A DNA stretch of 64,000 nucleotides from Lingula anatina (Eukaryota > Brachiopoda > Lingulata > Lingulida > Lingulidae). A program made the position numbers and the translations under genes. Positions within the stretch are counted from its first letter, which is position 1; the number at the start of each line of letters is the position of its first letter. Below, in pieces: positions 9,834-24,059 of this stretch. The stretch spans positions 5,778-69,777 of the forward strand of contig NW_019776175.1 of the NCBI RefSeq assembly GCF_001039355.2, written 5' to 3'. A model generated the notes under the pieces. That model saw only the letters and a program-made list of their open reading frames with translations. It ran no database searches and was not told the DNA's origin.

Positions 9834-11330
9834 AACAAGCAAAATACTATACATAGTCCATTAACTAATGATCTATCTCTGGTCAGATTGAGCTACAAGT
9901 TTAGTCTAGAAGGTTTTTTTTAAATCTTAGACTTAAGTTATTTTGTGAAACATACCTCAGATTAGTTTATGTAGTCTACAAGTTAACTGAACGAGTCTTT
10001 TGATGAACGATTTACCGTCTTAATCAAATCTGTGTCAACGCAGCTGTGGTAGCTTGTTAAACATATTTCTTGGCACTTAAATGGTTAAAGATTGTTTATT
10101 GTTTGTAATGAATCCGATCTGTTTTCAAAATATCTGTCACTGAATTGCCACTTGTTCAAAAATTTCATTACTGTCGGTGAACTGGTCTTTTGACCAGTGC
10201 CTATGCTAGGTGCTTCCTGTTAAAATAAACACGACACAGTGTACGTGCCATTATCTTTATCATTTTTTTTTTTACTTCTCTCCTTTGTGTTTTACTAAAA
10301 ACTACAGCTTAATATAAGTTATGCTTATTAACTTTCCACAGTTGCTTGAATTCTGACGTTCCTGTCCGTTACATTCGAAAAACAGTGCGTGTCAAATTTT
10401 CGCCCCTGTGGGTTTGGGGTCGATACACGGCATTCTTCAGGACAAGAGAGCAAATTTGCACTAAATATGTCGTGATTGAAACGATACATGTACGTTGATG
10501 GCTAGAATAAGATGCACAATCCCACAGCTTTCGCTTCAATACGTCGTCCAGTAGTTTTTAGAAGGCGTTTGTATTTCAAAGATGCTTCAGTACTGTTATA
10601 GATTCAACGTCTCCTTACTAGTTCAAGCTATATTTAGAAACTGAATAAAATATTCATTTGTTTCGTATCATCTGCATTGACAATGAATTTTCTTTTTGAT
10701 ATGGCATGTCCCCTCTAGAATTACTTCTAATTGGATATCTTTCACTTTGTATAGAGTTCTAATGGGACGCCTGACCCCTTGGCTGTAACATATCTCAAAC
10801 AACAATTGCTGTCTCTTGACAGTGTAAGTCAAAGAACAAGACTCAGTCACAGCCACCATTTATGAATCAGGTCCCAGTTTCACAAAAAAGTGTCATTTCC
10901 AGTGGCTAACATCTTTGTTGCCAACGTTACAGTGGTCACATGCACACATCTTGCCCTATCAGGAACAGTGTTACATCACTCTCACAGACACATGCACACA
11001 TCCTTAGCCAGGGAACTGACTTATTATTATATATATATTTTTGGTAAAACTGGAGTTTAAGCTGTAAAATCAATTAGAACTGTGTCTAGGGCGTGCTCCT
11101 GAGCCCAATCACTTTTTAGTCTAGAAATCTTTGATCGACTATCTTTATATCGGTTCGTACAGATAAACAAAAGTTGACCATGACCTTTCGATGGCCTCCT
11201 GGGCCCTTCCTCAAGGACACTATTTAAAATTGTTACACCATACACGGAGGATTTCTACTGCTCAGTATTACTTAATCACTGCTCGTGCTACAAAAATGTA
11301 CTGAAGATTTTCGATAAGACGTGGATTGAT
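9636..11330. repeat. 1695-bp direct duplication, copy 1
   Basis: The sequence from GTCGATCTAATC to ACGTGGATTGAT recurs at 11332-13026, with no difference seen by eye. A single N at 11331 separates the copies. Apart from the right arm of a fold-back element at its start, the block has no gene. Exact identity together with a one-base gap suggests overlapping contig ends that were not merged rather than a biological duplication. Confidence 0.9.
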
Positions 11331-11331
11331 N
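11331..11331. other. Single-N assembly gap
   Basis: One unresolved base lies exactly at the junction of the two identical 1695-bp copies. Confidence 0.98.
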
Positions 11332-13026
11332 GTCGATCTAATCTATGGAAATGGGGTGCAACAGACCCGCAGATCAAATATGGCCGACCCAGTTGAATAA
11401 TTGTTGCGTAATCCCCGCGGGAAATCCAGTTGTCTAATTGGGTATTAAGCGTCAAGCTTTTTAGTGGGTCGTCATATTTGATCCACGGATCTGTTAGTCC
11501 GCCGTTCTGAATGCGCTCTTAAAGACCAAAACAAGCAAAATACTATACATAGTCCATTAACTAATGATCTATCTCTGGTCAGATTGAGCTACAAGTTTAG
11601 TCTAGAAGGTTTTTTTTAAATCTTAGACTTAAGTTATTTTGTGAAACATACCTCAGATTAGTTTATGTAGTCTACAAGTTAACTGAACGAGTCTTTTGAT
11701 GAACGATTTACCGTCTTAATCAAATCTGTGTCAACGCAGCTGTGGTAGCTTGTTAAACATATTTCTTGGCACTTAAATGGTTAAAGATTGTTTATTGTTT
11801 GTAATGAATCCGATCTGTTTTCAAAATATCTGTCACTGAATTGCCACTTGTTCAAAAATTTCATTACTGTCGGTGAACTGGTCTTTTGACCAGTGCCTAT
11901 GCTAGGTGCTTCCTGTTAAAATAAACACGACACAGTGTACGTGCCATTATCTTTATCATTTTTTTTTTTACTTCTCTCCTTTGTGTTTTACTAAAAACTA
12001 CAGCTTAATATAAGTTATGCTTATTAACTTTCCACAGTTGCTTGAATTCTGACGTTCCTGTCCGTTACATTCGAAAAACAGTGCGTGTCAAATTTTCGCC
12101 CCTGTGGGTTTGGGGTCGATACACGGCATTCTTCAGGACAAGAGAGCAAATTTGCACTAAATATGTCGTGATTGAAACGATACATGTACGTTGATGGCTA
12201 GAATAAGATGCACAATCCCACAGCTTTCGCTTCAATACGTCGTCCAGTAGTTTTTAGAAGGCGTTTGTATTTCAAAGATGCTTCAGTACTGTTATAGATT
12301 CAACGTCTCCTTACTAGTTCAAGCTATATTTAGAAACTGAATAAAATATTCATTTGTTTCGTATCATCTGCATTGACAATGAATTTTCTTTTTGATATGG
12401 CATGTCCCCTCTAGAATTACTTCTAATTGGATATCTTTCACTTTGTATAGAGTTCTAATGGGACGCCTGACCCCTTGGCTGTAACATATCTCAAACAACA
12501 ATTGCTGTCTCTTGACAGTGTAAGTCAAAGAACAAGACTCAGTCACAGCCACCATTTATGAATCAGGTCCCAGTTTCACAAAAAAGTGTCATTTCCAGTG
12601 GCTAACATCTTTGTTGCCAACGTTACAGTGGTCACATGCACACATCTTGCCCTATCAGGAACAGTGTTACATCACTCTCACAGACACATGCACACATCCT
12701 TAGCCAGGGAACTGACTTATTATTATATATATATTTTTGGTAAAACTGGAGTTTAAGCTGTAAAATCAATTAGAACTGTGTCTAGGGCGTGCTCCTGAGC
12801 CCAATCACTTTTTAGTCTAGAAATCTTTGATCGACTATCTTTATATCGGTTCGTACAGATAAACAAAAGTTGACCATGACCTTTCGATGGCCTCCTGGGC
12901 CCTTCCTCAAGGACACTATTTAAAATTGTTACACCATACACGGAGGATTTCTACTGCTCAGTATTACTTAATCACTGCTCGTGCTACAAAAATGTACTGA
13001 AGATTTTCGATAAGACGTGGATTGAT
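11332..13026. repeat. 1695-bp direct duplication, copy 2
   Basis: Second copy of the 9636-11330 block. It continues without interruption into unique sequence at 13027, as expected if a right-hand contig began at 11332. Confidence 0.9.
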
Positions 13027-13104
13027 TTACTTGGCAATTGTGAACATAGCGTCTTAGATGAAATATGGCATGACAAAGGACGCTCATCAAAGGGAAAGTG
13101 CACA

Positions 13105-13362
13105 TTAAGACCCTATTCCCATAGACAACATCGGTCTACGTGGATCGACCCAACTCTGCGGTGTCCCTCAAGTGCAATCAGCTTAACTGAATGACTTCCC
13201 TCCTCTTGTTTCCAACATACTCGTATTAACACCAGTTTTTCTGTGTTCTACTTAACGCCAGGAGGAGACGAGTCACTGTAAAGCCCATTGCAGTCCGCAA
13301 GACTCCTCACAGAGTTGGGTCGATCCATGTAGACCGATGGGGTATATGGGAATGGGGCTTAA
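13105..13362. mobile_element. Fold-back TIR element flanked by TTAA
   Basis: The left end GACCCTATTCCCATAG and the right end TATGGGAATGGGGC are inverted. The similarity continues inward for about 70 bases through CATCGGTCTACGTGGATCGA and CCCAACTCTG. Both ends abut TTAA (13105-13108 and 13359-13362), the target duplication typical of piggyBac-type transposition. There is no ORF, so it is a MITE-like non-autonomous copy. It is the best-preserved member of the family in this window. Confidence 0.8.
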
Positions 13363-15133
13363 AATCACTATGATATTTGTTTTATTTTGTTTGGAAAGTC
13401 CGCAGGTGTTTGTACCGAACTTGCGTGATTCTACCGTTATGGCCCTTTTGCGGATTTTAAGGTGGGCATTTGCACTTTATCATTGTCCTTGTACATGGAC
13501 ATTTGCTACCCCTATTAGGTAAAGAAAATGTTTGTTTTGATTTTCAAACAATCTAAACGACGTTCTCTCATGGTTCTGAATCACCGGGTTTTCGGTTCGA
13601 ATAACCAGTATTCAAGTGAAATTCGATTTGTACGTTCGTTAAAAACGGTCTTTTTATCTTTGTAGACGTCTATCGTTTGTCATAACATTTTGTATGTGAT
13701 GAAATCACAAGCCCTGCTATTTACATTCTTGAGGTTGTTTATCAGCCTCGACCGTGGTTTACCTTTTGAGATATTCTATCATCAATGGAACTCTTTTTGT
13801 CTGTCATTTCTTCTTTGCCGAATCAGTGTTTAAACATAACCATCAAATATATTTGTAGATTAGTGGTAACCTCAGAATGTAGGAATCATGCTGGGAAATT
13901 TATAACTTATTGTTGGTCTTCAAGATTCTAATCGTAGTGTGGGTTGTGTTTTCATGAAGCTACTGATTCTGGGGGAAAAGATATTTATGATGGTTTTTAT
14001 GCAAACTATGAGTGGTTGAGATAAAGAAGTTTTTAACCACATAACTTGTGACAGTCCTAATGTAGACGTGACTGTCACAACATTTGAATCAGGTAAAATA
14101 GCAATGAAATGTAAGGTGCGACAGGCATTTGAAAAGTCCTAAAATTTTGAAAAGCGTGTACCTTGTATTTTTACACAATTTTAGCATGCATGTGTTATTG
14201 CAGATACTGCTTAACTTCATTCACTGGTGATTGAAATCTATTATTTTCTGCAGTATGCCCGGTGTGCTGAGGTAGTTCGACTGAAGTGTTATTATTATTT
14301 ATTATTATCTTTTGTATTTGACTAACATTTCTAAGTCTGACCGAGCCACTAGTATTTAATAACCACACACGCTGACTAAAAATTATCTTTTAGTCTTTTG
14401 ATGGTATCCGGTAGGACAATAAACCTTATGAGGAAATCATGCAAGAAACGTGATGCCAAGTTAATTTGTCCTTGGTGTCATAAGTGAACAAATGGGGAGC
14501 TTGTGTCCGCGGATATTAATCACGTGAGCCTACTGAAACTTGCGATAGAAATACTCAGCTTAGAACCTCAAACATAAGGCGTCCCGTTGCAAATGCGCTC
14601 GCGCCGCGTGCATGTCGACTACACCCCTCCCACCAAAAAAAAAAAAAAAAAAGAAATGATCTGTAAACATCATTACCTTTTCAGCGGACAAGGCGCTGTG
14701 TATAAATATGGAGGAAAATACACTATTTTTGATCGAGATTTAACAGATTTCTGCCACATTTGAGGGTGGAAAGTACTTAAAAGATAATCTCCGTTTAGAT
14801 AGTACTTCTACTATGCCGACTGCTATATTGCATGCGAATACACGTTGCCCTCTCATCAGTCAGCGCTCTATGCTACCACGTCTGACAGATATATATTGTT
14901 AGACTACCACAAGGTAAACATCCTACATTAGTAGCATGCATTTTACCATCTTAGACAATATAGAGACGATGGCGATGGACGGGAAGACGAAGTCGAATTG
15001 AAAGCAACAAGAAGTACGAAGTGGAACACACTATTGGTCGCCTTCTGAGTCTTTGGATCTTATCACCAAAGAGAGGTTAGTAAAACATGGGGGAGTTGCG
15101 TAGAATATCAAACAGCTTAAACACTTAACTCAC

Positions 15134-15310
15134 CGTGTTGGCCAGTGCGCACGATGAAACTGAGGCGACCAGGCTATTCGAACGCTCTTTGTCCAGTGAT
15201 CCCCATCACAGTCAATTGATATTTCGGCTGTCTATTTTCAACGGCTGCACACGCCAGCCATGTTTGTTACGGAGGAACCTTACCTTCGCTTTTCGTCATA
15301 AATTATCGAT
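15134..15310 (-). promoter_or_regulatory. Candidate 5' non-coding exon or promoter patch, minus strand
   Basis: On the minus strand GGCCAACACG is followed by the strong donor GTGAGTTAAG (exon end at 15134). The ~190 bases upstream carry about 14 CpGs in otherwise CpG-poor surroundings. It could be a 5' UTR exon of Duox, whose first coding exon appears to start at an acceptor. There is no transcript evidence, so this is only a candidate. Confidence 0.2.
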
Positions 15311-17503
15311 GCTAAGCGTCACACACTAGAGGGAGGGAAATTGAAGTATGACACGTACCGCTTTTGTTTTAAATGAGGAGACAGATGGTTTGCGCGAGGG
15401 GCGACATACATGCGCGCGCACACGCATACACATATCCCGACACCGAGATAGAAACGCACAGAAACGGATACAGATGCATGCGAAAAACCAAACGCACATA
15501 AACAAATCGCGCACGCATTAACTTCCACGCGTGAATTCTAAATGATAGCACGTTATGAAATATTATACAGACAACTGTGCTGAAGCTTAGAATAACATAC
15601 CTTTTTTTTTTTCAAAAGTAAGAGAATAGAAAATTTTTTCTGATAAGAATATTTATACATATTTGGCTTTAAGAAAGGGGAAAAGTGTTGCCACATAAAT
15701 CAGACGAAGGTGAAAAATCATTCTTCATGTCACGTAACATCCCTTCTGTCTCCTCGCAATGTTTCGATGATGGCCCGCGCAGTATAAAGCAGTGCATGTC
15801 AGAAGTGATAAAGGACCGTCTTCTGCAAACGGCCCATAACCAAGAGCTCGAGAGAATCTTTGAATGAATCCTTTCTTCTCACCCCTCCACACTTCGGCAT
15901 GGGGTCGAACGAGAGGGAAGTTAGCTGAGGCAAGAGCTCTGTAAGTTGAAAGTTTATCTTTTTATCTCAATGTTTCCTTCTGAATTTTTTAGGATACAAA
16001 AATGGACAGGTCCTTTTACCGGTATGTTCCATTTCTTAATTTTTTGCAGGAATTGCTTCACTGACTGCGCGTGTTTACCATTGTTGTTGGGTATAGGGAC
16101 ATAGAATATATGTACTGATTTTTGACGCTGAATATGACTTCATCGGAATATCTTTGAGATTGTCCTACAATTTATAAGTGCTGCCATCTAATGTTATTCA
16201 CCTTTATTCACCGTTATTCACCTTATTGCTGTAACTTCAATGTGTTGGACGGTCTATCCAAAGATTCCCGCAACAATTTCTTTCGGTTCTCTATGTTGTA
16301 GTACCAGAATATTAACCGCTATTCTATACATCCTGAGAATATTTTAAAATTCTATATCCGTACGTTTATGCATATGTTATGTGTGATTTACACATGCCTC
16401 GCACAAAGCCAGATTTTAACTACTCAAGGTCTAGACGATCGTTTGAGGAATATTGAGTTTTATCACTGGCTATCAACATATAGTTCATAGTTCGTGACAA
16501 AAATACACCATCTTTCATAGACAATTGGATTTATTTCTTCTGCGATGCATGTTGGAATTATTAATGTATTCCGGGGGTAATGCCCACATGTAGTATATAA
16601 GAATCCAACACGAGCAGAAAGCAATTTATGGATTTAGAATGTGTTGAAGAGACATCTAGTCAAAAAGAATAGGTTTAGTTTCCGCGAAGTCAGTTGCATG
16701 GGCGATCGTTATTTTCGACAGAACGGAACATTCCGATGCTCATAGTTACAGAAGGGTCTTTTGTCACAACCGGTACGAAAACACCGCCATTGTTGGATAT
16801 AAAAACAAAACAAATTGTTTGTAGATAATGCAGCTGAGCATTAATCATTCTCAACAGAGCGTGGTTTATTTACCGATTTTGCTTAATAAAGATTTAGCTG
16901 TTTTTTGTATTCATTTCAACTACATCTCTCTCAATAAAACCTCTCAACAATGCATCGAAATCATTTCGGGAAACAAGCTTCGGCTGCAAAACAGTTACTT
17001 CTGCAAACTTCATATAATATGGGAATATGACAGAGAAGGCATGCATATTGAACAAAATAGGCAGGAAAAACCGATAATTGGCGACAAATACTCCATAAAA
17101 TATATTTTGCTCGGGTACATGTACCCCATACATTTTTCTTAAAGTCCAAAGTCAACCTCGCATTATTCCTTCGTTCACAAACTGACCCCAAAGACGCCTT
17201 CCTGACCATTCTTTGAAATTAACTAAATGCTAAGAAAATTCAGTATGAATACAATCCACCGCCAATCCGTTCAAGGTCCCCGTACCTTGTATTAAAATTT
17301 GGTAATTTTTTACTAATAAAGATAAATTATTTTCAAAAGGGTACCTCTGAATAATCCAATACCTTTCGGTTAAAAATCTGTATCATTTTCATACTATTAT
17401 TAACTCGTGTTTTTAGGTTATATTCAAATCGGTTTACTTGTCCGTACGTCAGCTTTTTTAGAACATGTCCTTATGCCGCCTCACTAGTTCAATCCATTAG
17501 ACC

Positions 17504-17583
17504 ACATCTACATGTATAAGTCATCTAGTGCCCATCTACAGGTATAAGTCATCCAATACCCACCTGTAAGTCATGTATCACCC
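17504..17583. repeat. Imperfect ~27-bp tandem repeat, three copies
   Basis: A unit resembling CATCTACAGGTATAAGTCAT occurs three times in degenerate form; the third copy is shortened. Confidence 0.7.
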
Positions 17584-20500
17584 TTTCAAACAAACTCATA
17601 GGTCCAAGGTGTCATCAAAGGTATTTTCATAATTTGAATAGAAAAGGAACTATTTCCATGAGCACTTTATGTTCCAGTATAGGCGTCTTATACCAGGGTT
17701 ATTTAGAGACAGAAAAGACACCAACATATTTGGATATTCATCAATCTAGTTTCCAAGCTGTGATGCCATTTATGCTTTTTTAAAGTTTCCGATCCTGAAC
17801 AGTGCTAGATAACAGAACAAACAAGTAAACACGTCGCGATAGACTGCTTGTTGGCAATATGGTTATTGTTTGACAGTATGACAAAGAGACTTCTGTGATA
17901 GGATCCCGACCCAGGTCAAACATTGACTGTCGGACTGATAGCAAAAAATAAGTTATATACTGCACATACAATGTATGTATTGTCTGATTAGTGGGTGTAT
18001 TTGTTTGTGTGTGTGTGTTTGTGGAGAGAGAGAAAGAGGATGGTCTTGAGAATGCCAAATATTGGTAAATGATTGACAATTTTATTCTTGTAGCCGTTTA
18101 AAAACTTCAATCGATTTTGCAACTGCCAGAACAGGTCAAAAGACTCCTGGGGTATGCCCACTTCTGATATTAACCATCTAACTTGGTCTCATTCTCTGTC
18201 TTGCCCATGTTAAATGGGAACAAGGTGGAAATGCAGGTTTTTTACTAGTACAGGTAATCAGACACATACCTTTTTATCAGGATGGCTGTTACATGCACCA
18301 TCATAATCCTCACCACCACCTCTTCTTTGATCTCACCTGTCTGTCGTCTAAAAAGTCTAAGGGTCTTGAGATAATTAAGCTTCGACGGCTAAAATCTGAT
18401 ACATGCAGCCGACTATGCAAACAACGCAATGTCGACTTTGCGACTTTGATCTAAGAGCTTTGACGAACGAATGACCCCAAATACAGGTTTTTGAAAAAGC
18501 TAGATTGGATGTTGTCGCCACTAAGAGTAAAATATATTGTCAAATTTGCTCTAAAGGTTTAGTTAAAGAACCGATAAAAAGAGGCAAGCGATTGTTCAGA
18601 TACTTTTTGAAACGCAACCTAGTCGGCTAAGTCTTAGAAGGTTTACCCCTAAACTGACTTAAGAGCGTTTTTGAGACACATCCCTTGTAATATTTCAATA
18701 TTTTACTTGTCTAGACAAGTTATCTCATTAGGCTCTCACACCCACTAGTGCTATATACACCGGTACGGGAGGGTACATATACCTGTTGATAAAACTGCAC
18801 GACATTCGTGACGCCGTAATTGTTTACACTTCCTCAATTAGAGGGCTAACATCTTGTTTGTGACGAGAGTTTCACCTTTCCGTCACTTCATGATGCACAA
18901 GTTCGTCTGACCAAAGACCTCCAATACAATTAACCCATTGCTCTTGCAAAGCGTGTTATCCCCAAGATCAAATGCTTTACGAGTCACTTTCCCGCCTACT
19001 AATTATTCCCAGCTAGGAATTAAGTCCTATCTACTTCCTTAATCCACAGGTACTAATAATCGTTCTTCTAGGTTTTACGGTTACAACGAATGAACCTATT
19101 TCCAAATAATGTATGTAAATGTTGTAAATTGTTTTTGCAAAAACCCATCGCAGCCAATGCCCTTAACAGTGCGAACCACTGCCCATATAATCTAACGTGT
19201 TACTAATCTACAAGTATCCTACACATCCTACAGACCTTATTTTCTTTAAAAAAAGCGATTTCCTGGTCTGACTAATCACTGATAAACCGGTACCTGTAAA
19301 TGAATTCAATGATCTGTGCGATTTTTAAGTAAACATTTTTCTTTTAGACAGCCGTTTTATTGCCATTACAGGAGGGAAGGTCGAGATTTGACGGGTTAAA
19401 TCGTTGTATGGATTGGGAAATATATTGCAAGTAGCCTTGAGGGATAACAATTATGACATACGGGACATTTTCAAACGCGTAAAGCGTGCCTTTAGAATAA
19501 TCCAAATCCTCATATTGTGCAGTAGCAGGGATATTTGTCATTTTTAGAATATGCCTTCATCATTGCCTTCGTCTTCTTTGGTGCCTTACACCGTTTGCCG
19601 TGATATTGTAAATCCAAAACATGCTATCATTTCATTTATTTCAATTAGTTGCACTTTGTCCTAAATGTAGTAAAACTAACTCAGTGATGTTTTTTCCTCT
19701 TGTGCAGAAAAAGTCTATTATAAGAAACAGCGCAGCTTCCTTCTTTGACCAAATATCTTTTTCGTGATAAATACATTGTGTTATAAGGTACCTGTAGCCT
19801 AAAATATAATTATAATCTTGAACAGTTATTAAATCAATGAATTATAGCGAAAATCGATTTAAACTTTAGTAAGTCATTGGATACAATTATTTTTGTTTCA
19901 GTCTATCCCATTATTGTGCTGAAACTATCAAAATAAACAATCTTTCAGAAAAATAGCCCCCCTTATTGACCTAAGCGCTTGACCTTGAATGTTGTCACAT
20001 GTGATACTCGAGAAATCACATCGTCCTCATAAAGTCGACGTTGCACAATGAGATCTCATGATGAGAACTCACAATCTCGCGTTTTTCCAAGGACAAGTCC
20101 CAAAGCAGGTTCAACATATGGTGGTAATCCGTTCGTCCTGTTTTATGGCAAGTTGTTATAACACGCAAAAAGGTACTCTACGCTAATCAAGAACATAATA
20201 AACATTGTAAAGGTCAAGGGGAAAGGTCATAAATATAATTGAAGTCATTGCAAATATTTCTCCCCTGTCAAAGGGCTATAAGTAAAAATGACTCAATAAA
20301 CGATACTGATGATGGATAATGACCCAGGGACAGTGATGTTTTTATTGATAAACTGAAAGACAAATCTACACATACATTGTACCATCTTTGACTCCCACTA
20401 TTATGAGTGTATTGCATATGAGTATATCATGCCCAAAATGCATAGGGACAATTAAGATAATTACCAGTGATACAAGGTTTGACTGTTCAGTTGGGAAACC

Positions 20501-23500
20501 AGAAATAAACGCTTACAATGAAGGTGTCAGAACTCAATACAAGAGGTATTTGTTATAACTGGTTATGTGAATTAGTAAAAACAAATTAAGTCCTTGTACC
20601 ACCAATTCATATTTGAAGAGGATTATGAGAGTACTCAATTATCGGTCTATTCATTGGTATCTAAAGGAAAGTCAAGAGTTCTTTCTCCTAGGAGCTGCTT
20701 CTCTTCATCAAGTATGGCGAACGCATGTTAGTGATGTTTGCTGTCTTGGGCCGCGCTTACATGAACATGTACGTTTCTCACCAATATTGCATATCTCATC
20801 ATAACTTTTATCTGACAAGTAAAATTATGTGTTCCCCCAAAAAGAATGTACAATATGCGTCAACATAAGGTCATTTTCTTCATGAGTATCATCGTATCAT
20901 GGCAAAAAGCAACAGTTCGTGGTCGGTTTCACATGTGTACAATGTAAAATATCATCTCATCACGTGGGGTTGGTCAGGCGACTTTCCAAATGGTACTCGC
21001 ATGACCTCTGCGAAGGTCAGCACTATCGTCACTGTGCAAGTCTGACAGGTGGCCAAAGAGATGACCACTGTCCGTCGTTACACCATTATTTTTGATGGTA
21101 TGCGGGTAAATGGCCTTGCGTCCGTGATCTTACAGTTCTGTGACCGGACACTCAAGTACGACTGGAATGCCGGGTCAATCATTGCTTCTTTGATCTTCTT
21201 GACTAACCAGGGGTGTGTGTGAACGATGGACTTTATTGCCATTTTTTCGTTATCGTACTGGTCTAATCAATCTTCATAAGTATCCCTCTTCCAACATATA
21301 ATAATACTTTGTCAACAGTAGCAAAGGGTGCACGAAATCTCGTTCCACTGATGATTGATACGTTTTTCCACTATTTACCCATTTTTTTCTTTAAGAAGCT
21401 ATTTTCCTTCTGATGTAGCTTTTGTTGAAAAGCTTTTATATATAATTAAATGACTTTGCTAAAACTTATATACCGATGCACAGTGCCTGGGCCCTTCAAG
21501 ATATATACATGCATGTGTGTCCTTTCGCAGTTAAAATATTTACACATAGTGATGTGTCAAACAAACCCGAACCAGGAGACTATTTGCATCTCTATTATTT
21601 CCCTGAATCTTTGACCTCGTTTGCTAAATTTTGAAGCACTTATTCCAATCTAAATGGCAAGGTCCAGTGGGAATTATACCCATGCCCTTTCATTTCCCCC
21701 TCTTGGACACACCAGTGAAATTATCCAAAAGAAAGAAAATCACGTTACAATTAGGTATTCTTTGGCCACACGAACACGAAAAAGAACTGGGGCTGCAAGT
21801 CAAGATTTAACGTCACATACAAAAATGACGTCAGATTATATGACAAAAATTCAGTTTACATATGAAAGAACCCATGCAAGTGGACAATTCCTTTTTGTTG
21901 TGCAACAAACAGCAGTTTCAGTACCAAATTCAGATTCAATTTTCTATTTTGTTCGATTCAGAGATGGCGAATATATCATTATGACTTATTTTCAGCTGCC
22001 TGCAAACCATTGCGCCACGCCTCACCGAAACTCAACCAAGAGCTTCCTAGCGTTAAAAAGTCTGGGCGTTTCGCAGCCGACTTAGACGTGTCTGGATAGT
22101 TACCAAGTTTGCCAAACTGCCGAACTGTGACATCCGAGGAACTCTGGGACAACGAGGAAATTTACCCTCTGAGTAGAATGATCATCAGCTACGTGGCTAA
22201 CAGCTAAAAGAGCCTGCGCCAAAAGACATTTATAGACCGACCAACTGCAAGAAGCTGACTTCAGACTTGCATGACAGGCGAGCTGTCGGGTCATTCATCA
22301 TTCGTCCGTTCGACCCTCTGTCCGTCCTTGTAGATGCCATCGACTGAAACCATCAGCTTTTTTTCATTTTTGGAACAGTTCAGGGCGTCTTAATCTGTGA
22401 GTATGCCTTCCCGGAATAATTATGATAGGACTAAAATTGTAAGACCTTCAATTTATTAGAGTGATTTTCTCATTTCATTTAATTTTTCACATTGCGTGAG
22501 AGTTAGCCAGATTTGTTAATGACGCTTGAAGCTAGTAAAAGTGGGTGTGGCATGGAACGGGCGCATACTTTTCCTATCTGGCAGTACTTAGTGGAATGTG
22601 TAATTATGATGCTTACTAATTTTGGTAACAGTAATATGTCGCGTGTGCAATTTTCGTAGCGCGTGGCGCAGTAATTGTTGACCAGGGCTAGAATTTCCAT
22701 GGTTGCTTTCGGTGCCATATTATTGCCTTTCGTGTTTTATATCTCACCGGAAAAGATCTTGGAAGCTGCGTACGTGCTGCAGTAGATTGTTGTCAAATAA
22801 TTGACATTTAAAACGGCTTCATTTCTCGTTAATTACCACTAATTGAGCTGTGTGGTTATCACACTTGGTGTATGTGTATATTAATAAAATAATTACCTAT
22901 TTCTTGGCTGCTTTTACTGCTAAGATATGGAGATATGTGAAATAACTAGATCTAGGCCCTATTCGTACCCCAAGACTTTATCAAATAGCGTTACAAATTC
23001 AGCATGACGGATGGAACGATTTGAACTTTGGGATGTTTCATATTGCTATTTCTTTGTCTAGTTTTCCTTTCTCCCCTTTTACTCTATTTACTTGTTGCTC
23101 CTCATGTTGGATAAAACGGTCTAATCACGTGCATTTTCTTTCGTCACTCTCCCCCCCTCTCTCTCTCTCTCCCTTGGTGTCATAGGGGCCTTCCGTGATT
23201 ATCAACATCTTACCCCTTGTAGGGACTTAACGTTTCCAGATTGAAACATCAAATTGTAAAATTGTCTCAAAACCACAGTTCTGACATTACAGACATTACA
23301 TGTATGTCCCAGGGTTACTGATGAAAAATAACCTTTTTTGAGCCGCAAATTCGTTAGTACCCCCCTGTACCAGGAACGAAGCTTACCAACTCGCCTTAGG
23401 GGAGCCTGAACTTTCTTTAACGATAATGACAACGAAAAGAGATGACAATTGTTAATGCTTACGAACATCAGCAAGATGTTTGTTGTGTGCAATAGGTTTG

Positions 23501-23785
23501 TGCATGCATATCGTAATGTGTCTAAAAATATTAAAGACTAATGCCGGCATGTCCAGTTACGCAGTAACGAGATAGTTTTTGAGCAAAAAGGTTCATTAGC
23601 TTGGTTGTTGGATAAATATGAAAATTCTCAGACACAAGCCTAAAATTTTTCGTACCGTTAGCTTACGGCCAACCTGGTCGAAGTTTGTTTTTTTTTTTTG
23701 AGATAGTTTTTGTTAAAACATAGAGTTCCTGTTCTTAAATTAAGTTAACACGCAACACAAAAAACACACCGATTATGTCTAACTC

Positions 23786-24059
23786 TTAGGGAGCGTTCAG
23801 ATAAACACATTGTACTAACTGGAGATTCTTCCTAAGTGCAATCACTGTAATCGGCATAAATGTCTGACACGCCTCCTACATGTAGCGCTGCTAGGGAGTA
23901 ATTAAGCCGAGCGCACACGGAAGTTAATTACTCCCTAGCTACTCAAAGAGGCTCGTCAGACAATTTTATGCTGATTACACTGAACGCAATTTAGCGAGAA
24001 TTCCCCACAGAGTTGGATCCATCCAACTGGTACGATGTTTGAATCTGAATGCGGTGTAA
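23786..24059. mobile_element. Fold-back TIR element
   Basis: The left part contains GCGTTCAGATAAACACATTG and TGTAATCGGCATAAATGTCT; the right part contains the inverted counterparts (GACAATTTTATGCTGATTAC, ACTGAACGCAATTTAGCGAG, GAGTTGGATCCATCCAAC). The centre has an exact 14-base inverted repeat (CTAGGGAGTAATTA and its complement) around 20 bases. It shares its internal segments with the element at 29782, so both are one subfamily. The terminal repeats are more decayed here. Confidence 0.72.

Larger units (their letters stand above)
13363..23785. other. Intergenic sequence without recognised genes
   Basis: Mostly AT-rich unique sequence. I see small features only: a poly-A run near 14635-14652, a CpG-richer patch at 15120-15310 with a minus-strand donor-like site, short direct repeats at 16194-16223 and 17504-17583, and a (GT)n tract near 18001-18021. 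The longest ORF (21654-22085, 143 codons, plus strand) has no motif I recognise and no splice or promoter support. Confidence 0.6.

Noticed and set aside
10668-11245. Pairs of identical minus-strand ORFs at 10668/12364 and 11057/12753
   Set aside because: They are duplicated only because the 1695-bp block is duplicated; the peptides look random.
21654-22085. 143-codon plus-strand ORF, the longest in the interval
   Set aside because: No recognisable domain, signal peptide or membrane segment, no splice or promoter context, and its length is within chance for 64 kb read in six frames.
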